Of a DNA stretch of 64,000 nt, positions 47,705 to 54,881 are shown piece by piece. A program made the translations under genes and the position numbers. The notes under the pieces are model-generated. The model was given only the letters and a program-made list of their open reading frames with translations. It was not told the DNA's origin and ran no database searches. Positions within the stretch are counted from its first letter, which is position 1, and each line of letters starts with the position of its first letter. The DNA comes from Dickeya aquatica (GTDB taxonomy: Bacteria; Pseudomonadota; Gammaproteobacteria; Enterobacterales; Enterobacteriaceae), in contig NZ_LT615367.1 of NCBI RefSeq assembly GCF_900095885.1, positions 2,542,001 to 2,606,000 of the forward strand, read 5' to 3'.

Positions 47705-49048
47705 GTGGCAGGTGATAGCGCAATTGATGTACGCCAGTTGATTAATCTGCGCCCGGTCGGGGCTTACCAGAAACTGATTATTTTTCTTTGCTTTTGTATT
47801 ATTGCGCTGGATGGCATGGACATTGCCATTATGGGGTTTATCGCCCCGTCGCTTAAAGCGGCCTGGGGATCGGGTAATGCAGAGCTGGCGGTGGTTATCA
47901 GTGCCGCGCTCATTGGCCTGGCTATCGGTGCCATGGTTTCCGGGCCACTGGCGGACTGGCGCGGGCGCAAAATGATTATTATCGCCAGCGTGCTGTTGTT
48001 CGGTCTGTGGACTCTACTGGCTGCATTTTCACAGAATGTGCACCACATGGTGATGTTTCGTTTTCTGACCGGTCTTGGGCTGGGTGCGGCGATGCCGAAC
48101 GTCGGCACACTGGTATCCGAATTTGCACCGGAGAAAAAACGCTCTTTTATCATCACGGTCGTGTTTTGCGGCTTCAGCTTTGGCGCGGCAAGCGGCGGTT
48201 TTGCGGCTTCATGGATGATCCCAAACTGGGGCTGGCATTCCGTATTACTGATGGGGGGAATATTACCCTTACTGTTGTTGCCTTTTTTATGGGCCAGATT
48301 GCCGGAATCAGTACAATTTCTGGTCAGCAAACGCGCCTCTTCTGCCGAAATTCATGCGATTATCAACAAGGTCGCGCCGGGAGCCAGCCTGCCTGATAGT
48401 CAATTTGTGATGCCTGCCACGCGTAAAGAAGCCGCTTTTGCCATGCAACTGGTGCTGTCGCGTCCTTATCGTTTCGGCAGTTTTATGCTGTGGGCGGCTA
48501 TTTTTGCGGGTTTATTTATGGTGTATCTGCTGGGAAGCTGGTTACCTACCGTTATCAAAGACGCAGGAATGAGTGTCACCCAGGCAACGATAATTACGGC
48601 ATTGTATCAAGCCGGTGGCACGTTTGGCTCACTGTTTGCGGGCTGGCTGATGGATAAGGTGAACCCGCATTGGGCCCTGGGAATAATTTATGCCACAGGC
48701 GGTGTTGCCACCGCCATGATTGGCGTTACGCATGATTATTTCGTGTTACTGGCGCTGGTTGCGTTTAGCAGCGGCTTTTGCCTCAACGGCGCAAACACAG
48801 GCATGAATGCGTTATCCGCACGTTATTATCCAACATCTGCGCGGGCCACCGGGTCAGGTTGGATGCATGGCATCGGACGTATGGGCGCTATCATGAGTGC
48901 TTTTGTCGGGGCTCAGGTCGTCAGTATGGGCTGGGGGTTAACCACGCTGTTTGCCGTTCTGGCAATCCCTGCCTTGTTGACCGCGTTGATGATTTTAGCA
49001 AAAGGCCAGTTTGGCTATCACTCACGGCCTGTTACCGGGCTGGCTTGA
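47705..49048 (+). CDS. MFS transporter, aromatic acid:H+ symporter family
   Basis: 447 residues from a GTG after GGGAG. Twelve helices. The AAHS signature is clear: IIALDGMDIAIMGFIAPSLKAAWG, GPLADWRGRKMIIIASVLLFG with the loop-2 motif, and FRFLTGLGLGAAMPNVGTLVSEFAPEKKR. Relatives (PcaK, MhpT) import protocatechuate, 4-hydroxybenzoate or phenylpropanoids, sensible substrates for a plant pathogen; the actual one is unknown. It is a chromosomal-type gene lying within the invertible fibre segment, with its own promoter presumably at 47523-47690. Confidence 0.88.
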   Translation: MAGDSAIDVRQLINLRPVGAYQKLIIFLCFCIIALDGMDIAIMGFIAPSLKAAWGSGNAELAVVISAALIGLAIGAMVSGPLADWRGRKMIIIASVLLFGLWTLLAAFSQNVHHMVMFRFLTGLGLGAAMPNVGTLVSEFAPEKKRSFIITVVFCGFSFGAASGGFAASWMIPNWGWHSVLLMGGILPLLLLPFLWARLPESVQFLVSKRASSAEIHAIINKVAPGASLPDSQFVMPATRKEAAFAMQLVLSRPYRFGSFMLWAAIFAGLFMVYLLGSWLPTVIKDAGMSVTQATIITALYQAGGTFGSLFAGWLMDKVNPHWALGIIYATGGVATAMIGVTHDYFVLLALVAFSSGFCLNGANTGMNALSARYYPTSARATGSGWMHGIGRMGAIMSAFVGAQVVSMGWGLTTLFAVLAIPALLTALMILAKGQFGYHSRPVTGLA

Positions 49049-49089
49049 TACTGCCGCAACGGTATCGTATTCCTCTGCTGTTAAGTAAA

Positions 49090-49108
49090 CGCCCGGCCAG
49101 GCCGGGCG
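49090..49108. terminator. GC-rich hairpin between MFS gene and smrA
   Basis: CGCCCGGC-CAG-GCCGGGCG, between convergent genes. No strong T run on either side; probably a shared terminator. Confidence 0.5.
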
Positions 49109-49135
49109 CGTTGAGACAATCAACGATTAAGCATA

Positions 49136-49705
49136 TCAGCGACATCGCCTGGCATGTCGTTCACGGTTTTCAAGCTTCGCCTGCTCCGATTTTCGCAGCG
49201 ACACATAGCACGCGCCAGACCCGCCGTGAAACGGCTGTGCCGGGCAAAACGCCTGCACCGTGTCAAACTGTTGCAGCCAGCGGAACAAATAATTGCGCAC
49301 CACGTTGTTATGCGCATTATCACGACTACTTTTACCATGAATAATCAAAAGATTACGTAAACTATCATGCTGCGCCTGTCGCATGAACGTAAATAACAAT
49401 TGTCTGCAATCTGCAACCGGTTTTCGCAACAAATTGAGGCTGGCATCCAGCGTGTATTTTCCCTGGCGCAGTTTATCCACCACACCTTGCTGCACACCTT
49501 CTCGCTTGAACTCCAGCGGCGTATCACATGAAAACAGGTCGAGAAATCCGGTAATCAAAACATTGTCTGGCTCCGGCTCTGGCACACGATGCACCTGTGC
49601 GTTTGCAGTGGCGGGTTTAAGGTGCATAACGGTGACGGACGGTTTCAGCGGTTTGACATCACCCATCTCATTCATAAACAGGGCTTTTTCTTCTGGAAGC
49701 ATCAT
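49136..49705 (-). CDS. smrA: Smr-domain DNA endonuclease SmrA
   Basis: 189 residues, close to E. coli SmrA (YdaL): LITGFLDLF, LEFKREGVQQGVVDKLRQGKYTLDASLNLLRKPV, then the Smr core LLIIHGKSSRD and GGSGACYVSLRKSEQAKLENRERHARR. Smr domains of this clade nick DNA. AGGAGAG precedes the double ATG. An ordinary core gene in enterobacteria, so its presence between two fibre modules needs explanation. Confidence 0.9.
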   Translation of the reverse strand: MMLPEEKALFMNEMGDVKPLKPSVTVMHLKPATANAQVHRVPEPEPDNVLITGFLDLFSCDTPLEFKREGVQQGVVDKLRQGKYTLDASLNLLRKPVADCRQLLFTFMRQAQHDSLRNLLIIHGKSSRDNAHNNVVRNYLFRWLQQFDTVQAFCPAQPFHGGSGACYVSLRKSEQAKLENRERHARRCR

Positions 49706-49872
49706 GTCTCTCCTGCGTGGGGCAACCTGCCGCTACTATAACGAGGGCCACAAAAAATATCACCTCGCTTTCAGCCAATACCCATACACGATGGGGAGCG
49801 CTCATGGTGTATGGGGTGAGTAATATTGATAGGCTAATCGGTATGCCTTGTGACCTCAACTCACCTGAAGAC

Positions 49873-50390
49873 TCAGGCAGCCTTTACGATGTAGCTAAAG
49901 GCGATGTTGCGGGGGCGAATGCTGATCCAATTCGGTTTGTCACTATTAAAGACCATATTGTTAGAGGTGCCAGAAACGCCATTATCGACAGATACCGTTG
50001 ATGTTATATCCAAAGAATTGGGAGCATAACACTTGCTATTATTGGGAGAAAAACCTGTAGCCATACTGTCTGGCTCTGAAAATGGCATACCGATAGAAAC
50101 GTTCGAGCCATGTATATCAGAGCCATTGTAATCCATCATTGCCGTACGCAAATGGGTCGCTTTTTGTGCGGATAATACACCCGCCCCGCATCCACACCGC
50201 GCCCATCATCCCAGCCACGAATAAATTCTCCTCGCAGGTCTGGCAGCACGCCAGCAGGATAGGCCCGTGCCAATTTCGGATAAAGGGTTTTATCAAACGC
50301 TTGACCATTACATTTCAACCAACCGGCGGCGGGGTTGCCTGTGGCCACGGTAACGGGATACCGGCCAAATCCCCTGTTTTTAATACATCG
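49873..50390 (-). pseudogene. Alternative tail-fibre C-terminus, silent orientation
   Basis: Headless fibre module on the minus strand, beginning in the right crossover site. It reads LSDVLKTGDLAGIPLPWPQATP, then AGWLKCNGQAFDKTLYPKLA, then LPDLRGEFIRGWDDGRGVDAGR, then LSAQKATHLRTAMMDYNG and the closing RNIAFSYIVKAA. Two one-base deletions break it, near 50322-50334 and near 50172-50180. It is a collar-domain fibre unlike the Gly-rich module 1. Inversion would join it to H. No Tfa gene follows it on its strand; smrA comes next. Confidence 0.8.
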
Positions 50391-50412
50391 CTTAAACCCA
50401 GGTTTGCGAGAA
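50387..50412 (-). other. Right crossover site of the invertible segment
   Basis: Inverted copy of the left site, with 25 of 26 positions identical (last base differs). It ends 44 bp before the invertase start codon, the usual arrangement in gin and pin systems. Confidence 0.88.
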
Positions 50413-50455
50413 CACAAACAGAGAAATACAATCAGTTTTTTCAGGAGGTTAGAGA

Positions 50456-51010
50456 ATGTTGATTGGTTATGCCAGGGTCTCCACCAGCGATCAAAATACT
50501 GAATTACAGAAAAATGCATTAATCAGCGCAAAATGTGAGCTGATTTTTGAAGACCAGGCCAGCGGCAAACACGCGCGTCGGCCCGGCCTTAAACGGGCAA
50601 TGCGCAAACTCAAACCCGGAGATACATTTATCGTCTGGAAGCTCGACCGGCTCGGGCGCAGCGTGCGTGATTTGATAACCATGGTGTCGGACTTGCAAGC
50701 CAGAGGCATTCATTTTCGCAGCCTCACAGATGCCATTGATACCTCAACACCCGCCGGGCGCTTCTTTTTCCATGTGATGAGTGCGCTGGCAGAAATGGAA
50801 CGTGAGCTGATTGTCGAGCGCACCCGTGCCGGGCTGGCCGCAGCCAGGGCAGCAGGCCGTATTGGCGGCAGGCGGCGTATTATGACGCCTGAAACCCTTG
50901 AACGGGCCAAAATGCTGCTGGATAACGGTGCCACTCGCTGGCAAATCGCTAATATTATTGGTGTATCAGAAAAAACCATTTATAAATATTTTCCGGTGGG
51001 GAATATTTAG
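50456..51010 (+). CDS. Serine DNA invertase, Pin/Gin/Hin family
   Basis: 184 residues. Catalytic Ser near position 9-10 in GYARVSTSDQN; the conserved FEDQASGKHARRPGL, VWKLDRLGRSVRDL and AEMERELIVERTRAGLAAARAAGRIGGR follow. The C-terminal helix-turn-helix (TRWQIANIIGVSEKTIYKY) binds the 26-bp sites. It inverts DNA between oppositely oriented sites, usually with Fis and an enhancer located in the 5' part of the invertase gene. AGGAGG precedes the ATG. Confidence 0.95.
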   Translation: MLIGYARVSTSDQNTELQKNALISAKCELIFEDQASGKHARRPGLKRAMRKLKPGDTFIVWKLDRLGRSVRDLITMVSDLQARGIHFRSLTDAIDTSTPAGRFFFHVMSALAEMERELIVERTRAGLAAARAAGRIGGRRRIMTPETLERAKMLLDNGATRWQIANIIGVSEKTIYKYFPVGNI

Positions 51011-51173
51011 ACGGAAATTATATTTCCGGCTAAAATATCACCTTTATTTGGATATTAAAAATAACGTCACTCCTGCCTGATACAACAACCTTATAATGAG
51101 TTATAGGTATTTTCACGAAAGAATAGCGAGGTAAAACACACCCATGTCGGGTTAATTAACCAAGAGAGAAAAT

Positions 51174-51812
51174 ATGAAAAAATACCACTCCCCTCGCTCG
51201 CTCAATTTAACCCTCGGTAAAGAGAGCCTGTATAAAGATAACCACATCCATATTGGCACCGTATCACTTGCCTGCTGCAAGTGTCAGGATGATAACGCGG
51301 TGACGCCAGCCCCGGTAACACCGGTTGAAAGCCTGAAAGATCTTATCGGTATGCCGCAACCCTGGCCGCTGGCAGACGCGCCGGAAGGCTGGCTGAAATG
51401 TAATGGCCAGGCCTTTGATACTGCAAAATATCCACAGCTGGCGAAACTCTACCCCACCGGAAAATTACCCGATTTACGCGGTGAGTTTATTCGTGGCTGG
51501 GATGACGCACGAAGTATAGATGCTGATCGTCAGCTCTTATCTGAACAAACGGATGCGATTCGTAATATCACAGGCAATCTGTATTACGGGGTGGATGCTG
51601 ACGGCCCGCTCAATGAAAGCTATTTCAGCGGCGCACTGTATTACGACCTCAAGGCAATAGTAAAAGACACCAAAAATAACGGGTCATGGACTAACAGCAA
51701 TGTAGCGAATGCATGGGCACCTGCCATTTTTGATGCCTCTCGCGTCGTTCCTACTGCTGCTGAAAACCGCCCGCGCAATGTCGCCTTTAGCTATATCGTC
51801 AAAGCAGGCTAA
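51174..51812 (+). CDS. Tail-collar fibre protein (second, fixed fibre)
   Basis: 212 residues. The collar module (IGMPQPWPLADAPEGWLKCNGQAFD, LPDLRGEFIRGWDD, NRPRNVAFSYIVKAG) is close to the silent fibre module in the inverted segment. Instead of the long H N-terminus it has its own 40-residue head (MKKYHSPRSLNLTLGKES..., CCKCQDD). It lies outside the crossover sites, so it is expressed in either orientation. It may be a separate short fibre or a captured C-terminus. Confidence 0.8.
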   Translation: MKKYHSPRSLNLTLGKESLYKDNHIHIGTVSLACCKCQDDNAVTPAPVTPVESLKDLIGMPQPWPLADAPEGWLKCNGQAFDTAKYPQLAKLYPTGKLPDLRGEFIRGWDDARSIDADRQLLSEQTDAIRNITGNLYYGVDADGPLNESYFSGALYYDLKAIVKDTKNNGSWTNSNVANAWAPAIFDASRVVPTAAENRPRNVAFSYIVKAG

Positions 51813-51814
51813 TT

Positions 51815-52426
51815 ATGACAATACCTAATGGCAATACCACCGAACTTAATGAACAGGGGCTGAGTACCCATGCCGGGTATTTTCAGGTCTACCACATTGA
51901 CCCACAAACGCGCGAATATATCGGCAGCAGCCGTGAATACCTGATGGAGGGGGTCGGTATCCCGGCACACAGTTTTGCCGATGCACCGCCGGATGCCACG
52001 CCAGAGCAGGCTATCGTGCGCAGTCAGGATGGCCTGGGCTGGGACAGCGTGGTGGATTACCGTGGTCGCACAGCCTATGACAAACAAACGCGTCAGGCCA
52101 CTCCCCTCACTCAACCGGGTGCATTAGCGGATAACCTGACACTGTTGGTGCCGCAAACCGAGTGTGATGTCTGGCAAGGTGAACAGTGGCAAACAGATAC
52201 CAAGGCCATGCAGGCGCTACAGGTTAACGCCGCCAGCGCTCAACGCAGTGAGTACCTTGCCCGTGCGCAGCAGCAACTGGTCGTATTGCAGGATGCGGTT
52301 GATCTGAATATCGCCACCGAGCAAGAAACCGCTGCACTGAAAGCCTGGAAAACCTATCGGGTTCAGCTAAACCGGATTGATGTCTCAAACGCACCGGACA
52401 TTGACTGGCCTGCCATGCCTGCCTGA
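51815..52426 (+). CDS. Tail fibre assembly protein (Tfa family)
   Basis: 203 residues, with the Tfa/gpG C-terminal pattern: WDSVVDYRGRTAYDKQT, LTLLVPQTECDVWQGEQWQTDT, LDAVDLNIATEQETAALKAWKTYRVQLNRID and the closing WPAMPA. Chaperone that helps the fibre trimerise and may stay at its tip. Two bases after the second fibre gene. It may serve all three fibre C-termini. Confidence 0.9.
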   Translation: MTIPNGNTTELNEQGLSTHAGYFQVYHIDPQTREYIGSSREYLMEGVGIPAHSFADAPPDATPEQAIVRSQDGLGWDSVVDYRGRTAYDKQTRQATPLTQPGALADNLTLLVPQTECDVWQGEQWQTDTKAMQALQVNAASAQRSEYLARAQQQLVVLQDAVDLNIATEQETAALKAWKTYRVQLNRIDVSNAPDIDWPAMPA

Positions 52427-52662
52427 TAACCTCTGCGTTTCCCCCTCCTCCACGGATGCCGTTGCCTGATGCGCGGCATCCGTTTTTTTATTGTATTCCC
52501 CGCCTGTGATACCGAAAAAAACCACAACCCATTGTTTTATTTGAAAATAAAAAAAATAACTGTTCATGTCTGTTGTGCCATCGGATAGCAAACCCCATTC
52601 GCATGCCTTCTGTTTCGCAACAAGGCACTATGACTCGCACCCCACAACAGGAGACATTCTTG
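52427..52662 (+). promoter_or_regulatory. Leader of the FI-D operon
   Basis: The AT-rich 236-bp gap must hold the late promoter of the sheath operon. It contains TGTTGTGCCATC (52571-52582), identical to 41944-41955 before the other tail block. A variant TGTTGTCC lies at about 45629 before H. Candidate site for the Ogr-type activator, although the P2 site has a different written consensus (TGT-N12-ACA). Confidence 0.35.
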
Positions 52663-53832
52663 ATGAGTGATTATCATCACGGTACGCAGGTCGTCGAAAT
52701 CAACGACGGAACCCGCGTCATTTCAACAGTATCAACGGCGATCGTCGGTATGGTTTGCACCGCACCGGACGCAGACGCCACCACTTTTCCACTTAACACC
52801 CCTGTACTGATTACCGATGTACTGGCCGCCGTTGGTAAAGCAGGTAAAACCGGTACGCTGGCCGCTGCGCTGCAAGCTATCGGCGACCAAACCAAACCGG
52901 TAACGGTGGTTGTGCGCGTTGCCACCGGCGCGAACGAAGCTGAAACCGTGTCCAACATCATCGGCGGTGCCGATGCCAACGGAAAATATACCGGCCTGAA
53001 AGCGCTGCTGGATGCGCAGGCAGTCACGGGCGTGAAACCTCGGATTCTGGGCGTTCCCGGTCTGGACTCACTGCCAGTTGCGACCGCACTGGCCTCCATC
53101 TGCCAGTCACTGCGTGCATTTGGCTACGTCAGTGCGTATGGCTGTAAAACGCAGTCTGATGCCATCAAATACCGTGGCAACTTCAGCCAGCGTGAACTGA
53201 TGGTGATTTGGCCTGATTTTATCGCCTGGGATACCGCGGCCAATGCCAGTAACACCGCATACGCGACCGCTCGTGCACTGGGCCTGCGTGCCAAAATCGA
53301 CCAGGAAACCGGCTGGCACAAAACCCTGTCTAACGTCGGCGTGAACGGTGTCACCGGCATTTCTGCCAGCGTGTACTGGGATCTGCAAACCATCGGCAGC
53401 GACGCTGACTTGCTCAACGAAGCGGGCGTCACCACGCTGGTACGTAAAGACGGTTTCCGCTTCTGGGGCAACCGCACCTGCTCCAGCGATCCGCTGTTCT
53501 TGTTTGAAAACTACACCCGTACTGCCCAGGTACTGGCTGACACCATGGCCGAAGCCCACATGTGGGCGGTGGACAAACCGGTAAGCGCAACGCTTATCCG
53601 TGACATCGTTGAAGGCATTAAAGCCAAATTCCGCGAACTGAAATCCAACGGCTACATCATCGATGCAGACTGCTGGTTCGATGAAAACGCCAACGATAAA
53701 GACACGCTGAAGGCCGGCAAATTGTATATCGATTACGAATATACCCCGGTGCCGCCACTGGAAAACCTCACGCTGCGTCAGCGCATCACCGACAAGTATC
53801 TGGTGAACCTGGCCGCATCCGTTAAAAGCTAA
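52663..53832 (+). CDS. FI: Tail sheath protein FI
   Basis: 389 residues from MSDYHHGTQVVEIN, with AGGAGA upstream; upstream starts in the same frame lack ribosome sites. P2 FI family: GVNGVTGISASVYWDL, GFRFWGNRTCSSDPLFLFENYTRTAQVLADTMAEAHMWAVD. The sheath contracts and drives the tube into the target cell. Confidence 0.96.
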   Translation: MSDYHHGTQVVEINDGTRVISTVSTAIVGMVCTAPDADATTFPLNTPVLITDVLAAVGKAGKTGTLAAALQAIGDQTKPVTVVVRVATGANEAETVSNIIGGADANGKYTGLKALLDAQAVTGVKPRILGVPGLDSLPVATALASICQSLRAFGYVSAYGCKTQSDAIKYRGNFSQRELMVIWPDFIAWDTAANASNTAYATARALGLRAKIDQETGWHKTLSNVGVNGVTGISASVYWDLQTIGSDADLLNEAGVTTLVRKDGFRFWGNRTCSSDPLFLFENYTRTAQVLADTMAEAHMWAVDKPVSATLIRDIVEGIKAKFRELKSNGYIIDADCWFDENANDKDTLKAGKLYIDYEYTPVPPLENLTLRQRITDKYLVNLAASVKS

Positions 53833-53846
53833 GGAGCGACTGACTC

Positions 53847-54365
53847 ATGGCACTGCCACGCAAACTTAAATACCTCAACCTGTTCAACGACGGTATGAGC
53901 TACATGGGCCAGGTGCACTCTGTCACCCTGCCGAAACTGACCCGCAAACTGGAAAACTACCGTGGCGGCGGTATGCATGGCGCCGCACCGGTAGACTTCG
54001 GTCTGGACGATGAAGCACTGATGCTGGAGTGGAGCATGGGCGGTCTGCCGGATACCACTTTCTGGAGCCAGTATGCCCTGCCGGGCGCTGATGCAGTTCC
54101 GTTGCGCTTTGCCGGTTCTTACCAGCGCGATGACACCGGTGATGTCACTGCCGTTGAAATCGTACTGCGTGGTCGTCACAAGTCTATCGACAGTGGCGAG
54201 TCCAAGCAGGGTGAAGAGACTGAAGTGAAAATTTCCACCCAGTGCACTTACTACAAACTGATTATTGATGGCGTCGAAATGATCGAAATCGACACCATTA
54301 ACATGATTGAAAAAGTCAACGGCGTTGACCGTCTGGCACAGCACCGCCGTAATATCGGCCTGTAA
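53847..54365 (+). CDS. FII: Tail tube protein FII
   Basis: 172 residues, exactly the P2 FII length. ALPRKLKYLNLFNDGMSYMG, LTRKLENYRGGGMHG, and a C-terminal KVNGVDRLAQHRRNIGL. It stacks as hexamers to form the inner tube. 14 bp after FI. Confidence 0.96.
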   Translation: MALPRKLKYLNLFNDGMSYMGQVHSVTLPKLTRKLENYRGGGMHGAAPVDFGLDDEALMLEWSMGGLPDTTFWSQYALPGADAVPLRFAGSYQRDDTGDVTAVEIVLRGRHKSIDSGESKQGEETEVKISTQCTYYKLIIDGVEMIEIDTINMIEKVNGVDRLAQHRRNIGL

Positions 54366-54391
54366 TCGGTCTAATCGATCTCACCCTTTTT

Positions 54392-54409
54392 GGCCAGCCA
54401 AGGCTGGCC
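54392..54409 (+). terminator. Hairpin between FII and E
   Basis: GGCCAGCC-AA-GGCTGGCC is a perfect 8-bp stem followed by TGTTTCC. It is probably a partial terminator or mRNA stabiliser that makes tube and sheath more abundant than the E-T-U-D products. Confidence 0.55.
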
Positions 54410-54438
54410 TGTTTCCCCCTTAAACAGGAGTTTTTATT

Positions 54439-54729
54439 ATGACGGCTGACGCAATTGTACAAGACAACGTGATAACCCTGAGCACCCCGGTTAAACGAGG
54501 TGAAACTCTGCTCGAAACTATTACTGTGATTAAGCCAACCGCTGGCACTTTGCGAGGCATCGGCCTGGCTGCGCTGGCAAATGCTGACGTTGAAGCATTG
54601 ATAAAAGTGCTACCACGCATGACCTACCCTTCTCTTACCGAGGCCGATGTTGCTGCACTGGATCTGTCGGATCTACTGCTGTTCGCCGGTAAGGTGATCG
54701 GTTTTTTGGCTCCGAACTCGGCACGGTAA
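54439..54729 (+). CDS. E: Tail protein E (tape-measure chaperone)
   Basis: 96 residues, P2 gpE-like (VITLSTPVKRGETLLETITVIKPTAGTLRGIGL, ALLKVLPRMTYP-type core, LDLSDLLLFAGKVIGFL). Binds the tape measure before tube assembly. Its last third contains a slippery heptamer, so a fraction of ribosomes shifts into E'. AGGAG lies upstream. Confidence 0.9.
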   Translation: MTADAIVQDNVITLSTPVKRGETLLETITVIKPTAGTLRGIGLAALANADVEALIKVLPRMTYPSLTEADVAALDLSDLLLFAGKVIGFLAPNSAR

Positions 54730-54881
54730 CGTTGCCGAAGGGCCTCACCGTTGACGACCTGATGGCGGACATCGCCGTGGTTTTCCACTGGCCGCCATCA
54801 GAACTTTATCCCATGGGCCTGGCAGAGCTCGTTCGCTGGCGGGCCAAAGCATTAGAACGAAGTGGACAAACCAATGAGTAA
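54439..54881 (+). CDS. E': E+E' frameshift product
   Basis: If ribosomes slip by -1 at 54702-54708, translation continues GSELGTVTLPKGLTVDDLMADI, VVFHWPPSELYPMGLAELVRWRAKALERSG and ends at TAA 54879-54881. This is the P2 E+E' arrangement, analogous to lambda G-GT. E' overlaps the T start by 8 bases. Confidence 0.85.
54702..54708 (+). promoter_or_regulatory. Programmed -1 ribosomal frameshift site
   Basis: T-TTT-TTG in the correct phase relative to the E codons (GGT TTT TTG). It is the same heptamer as in P2 gene E. The E' frame is open from here for about 57 codons. Confidence 0.88.

Larger units (their letters stand above)
46495..50412. mobile_element. 3.9-kb invertible tail-fibre segment with MFS and smrA cargo
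   Basis: Bounded by inverted 25-bp identical sites and adjoined by a serine invertase. Contents from left: fibre C-terminus 1 (+), small protein (+), terminator, MFS transporter (+), smrA (-), fibre C-terminus 2 (-). Reading across the right site into H after a computed inversion stays in frame (LANLGLSDVLKTGDLAGIP). Known phage G- or C-type segments carry only fibre and Tfa genes; cargo of chromosomal type is unusual. Confidence 0.85.
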
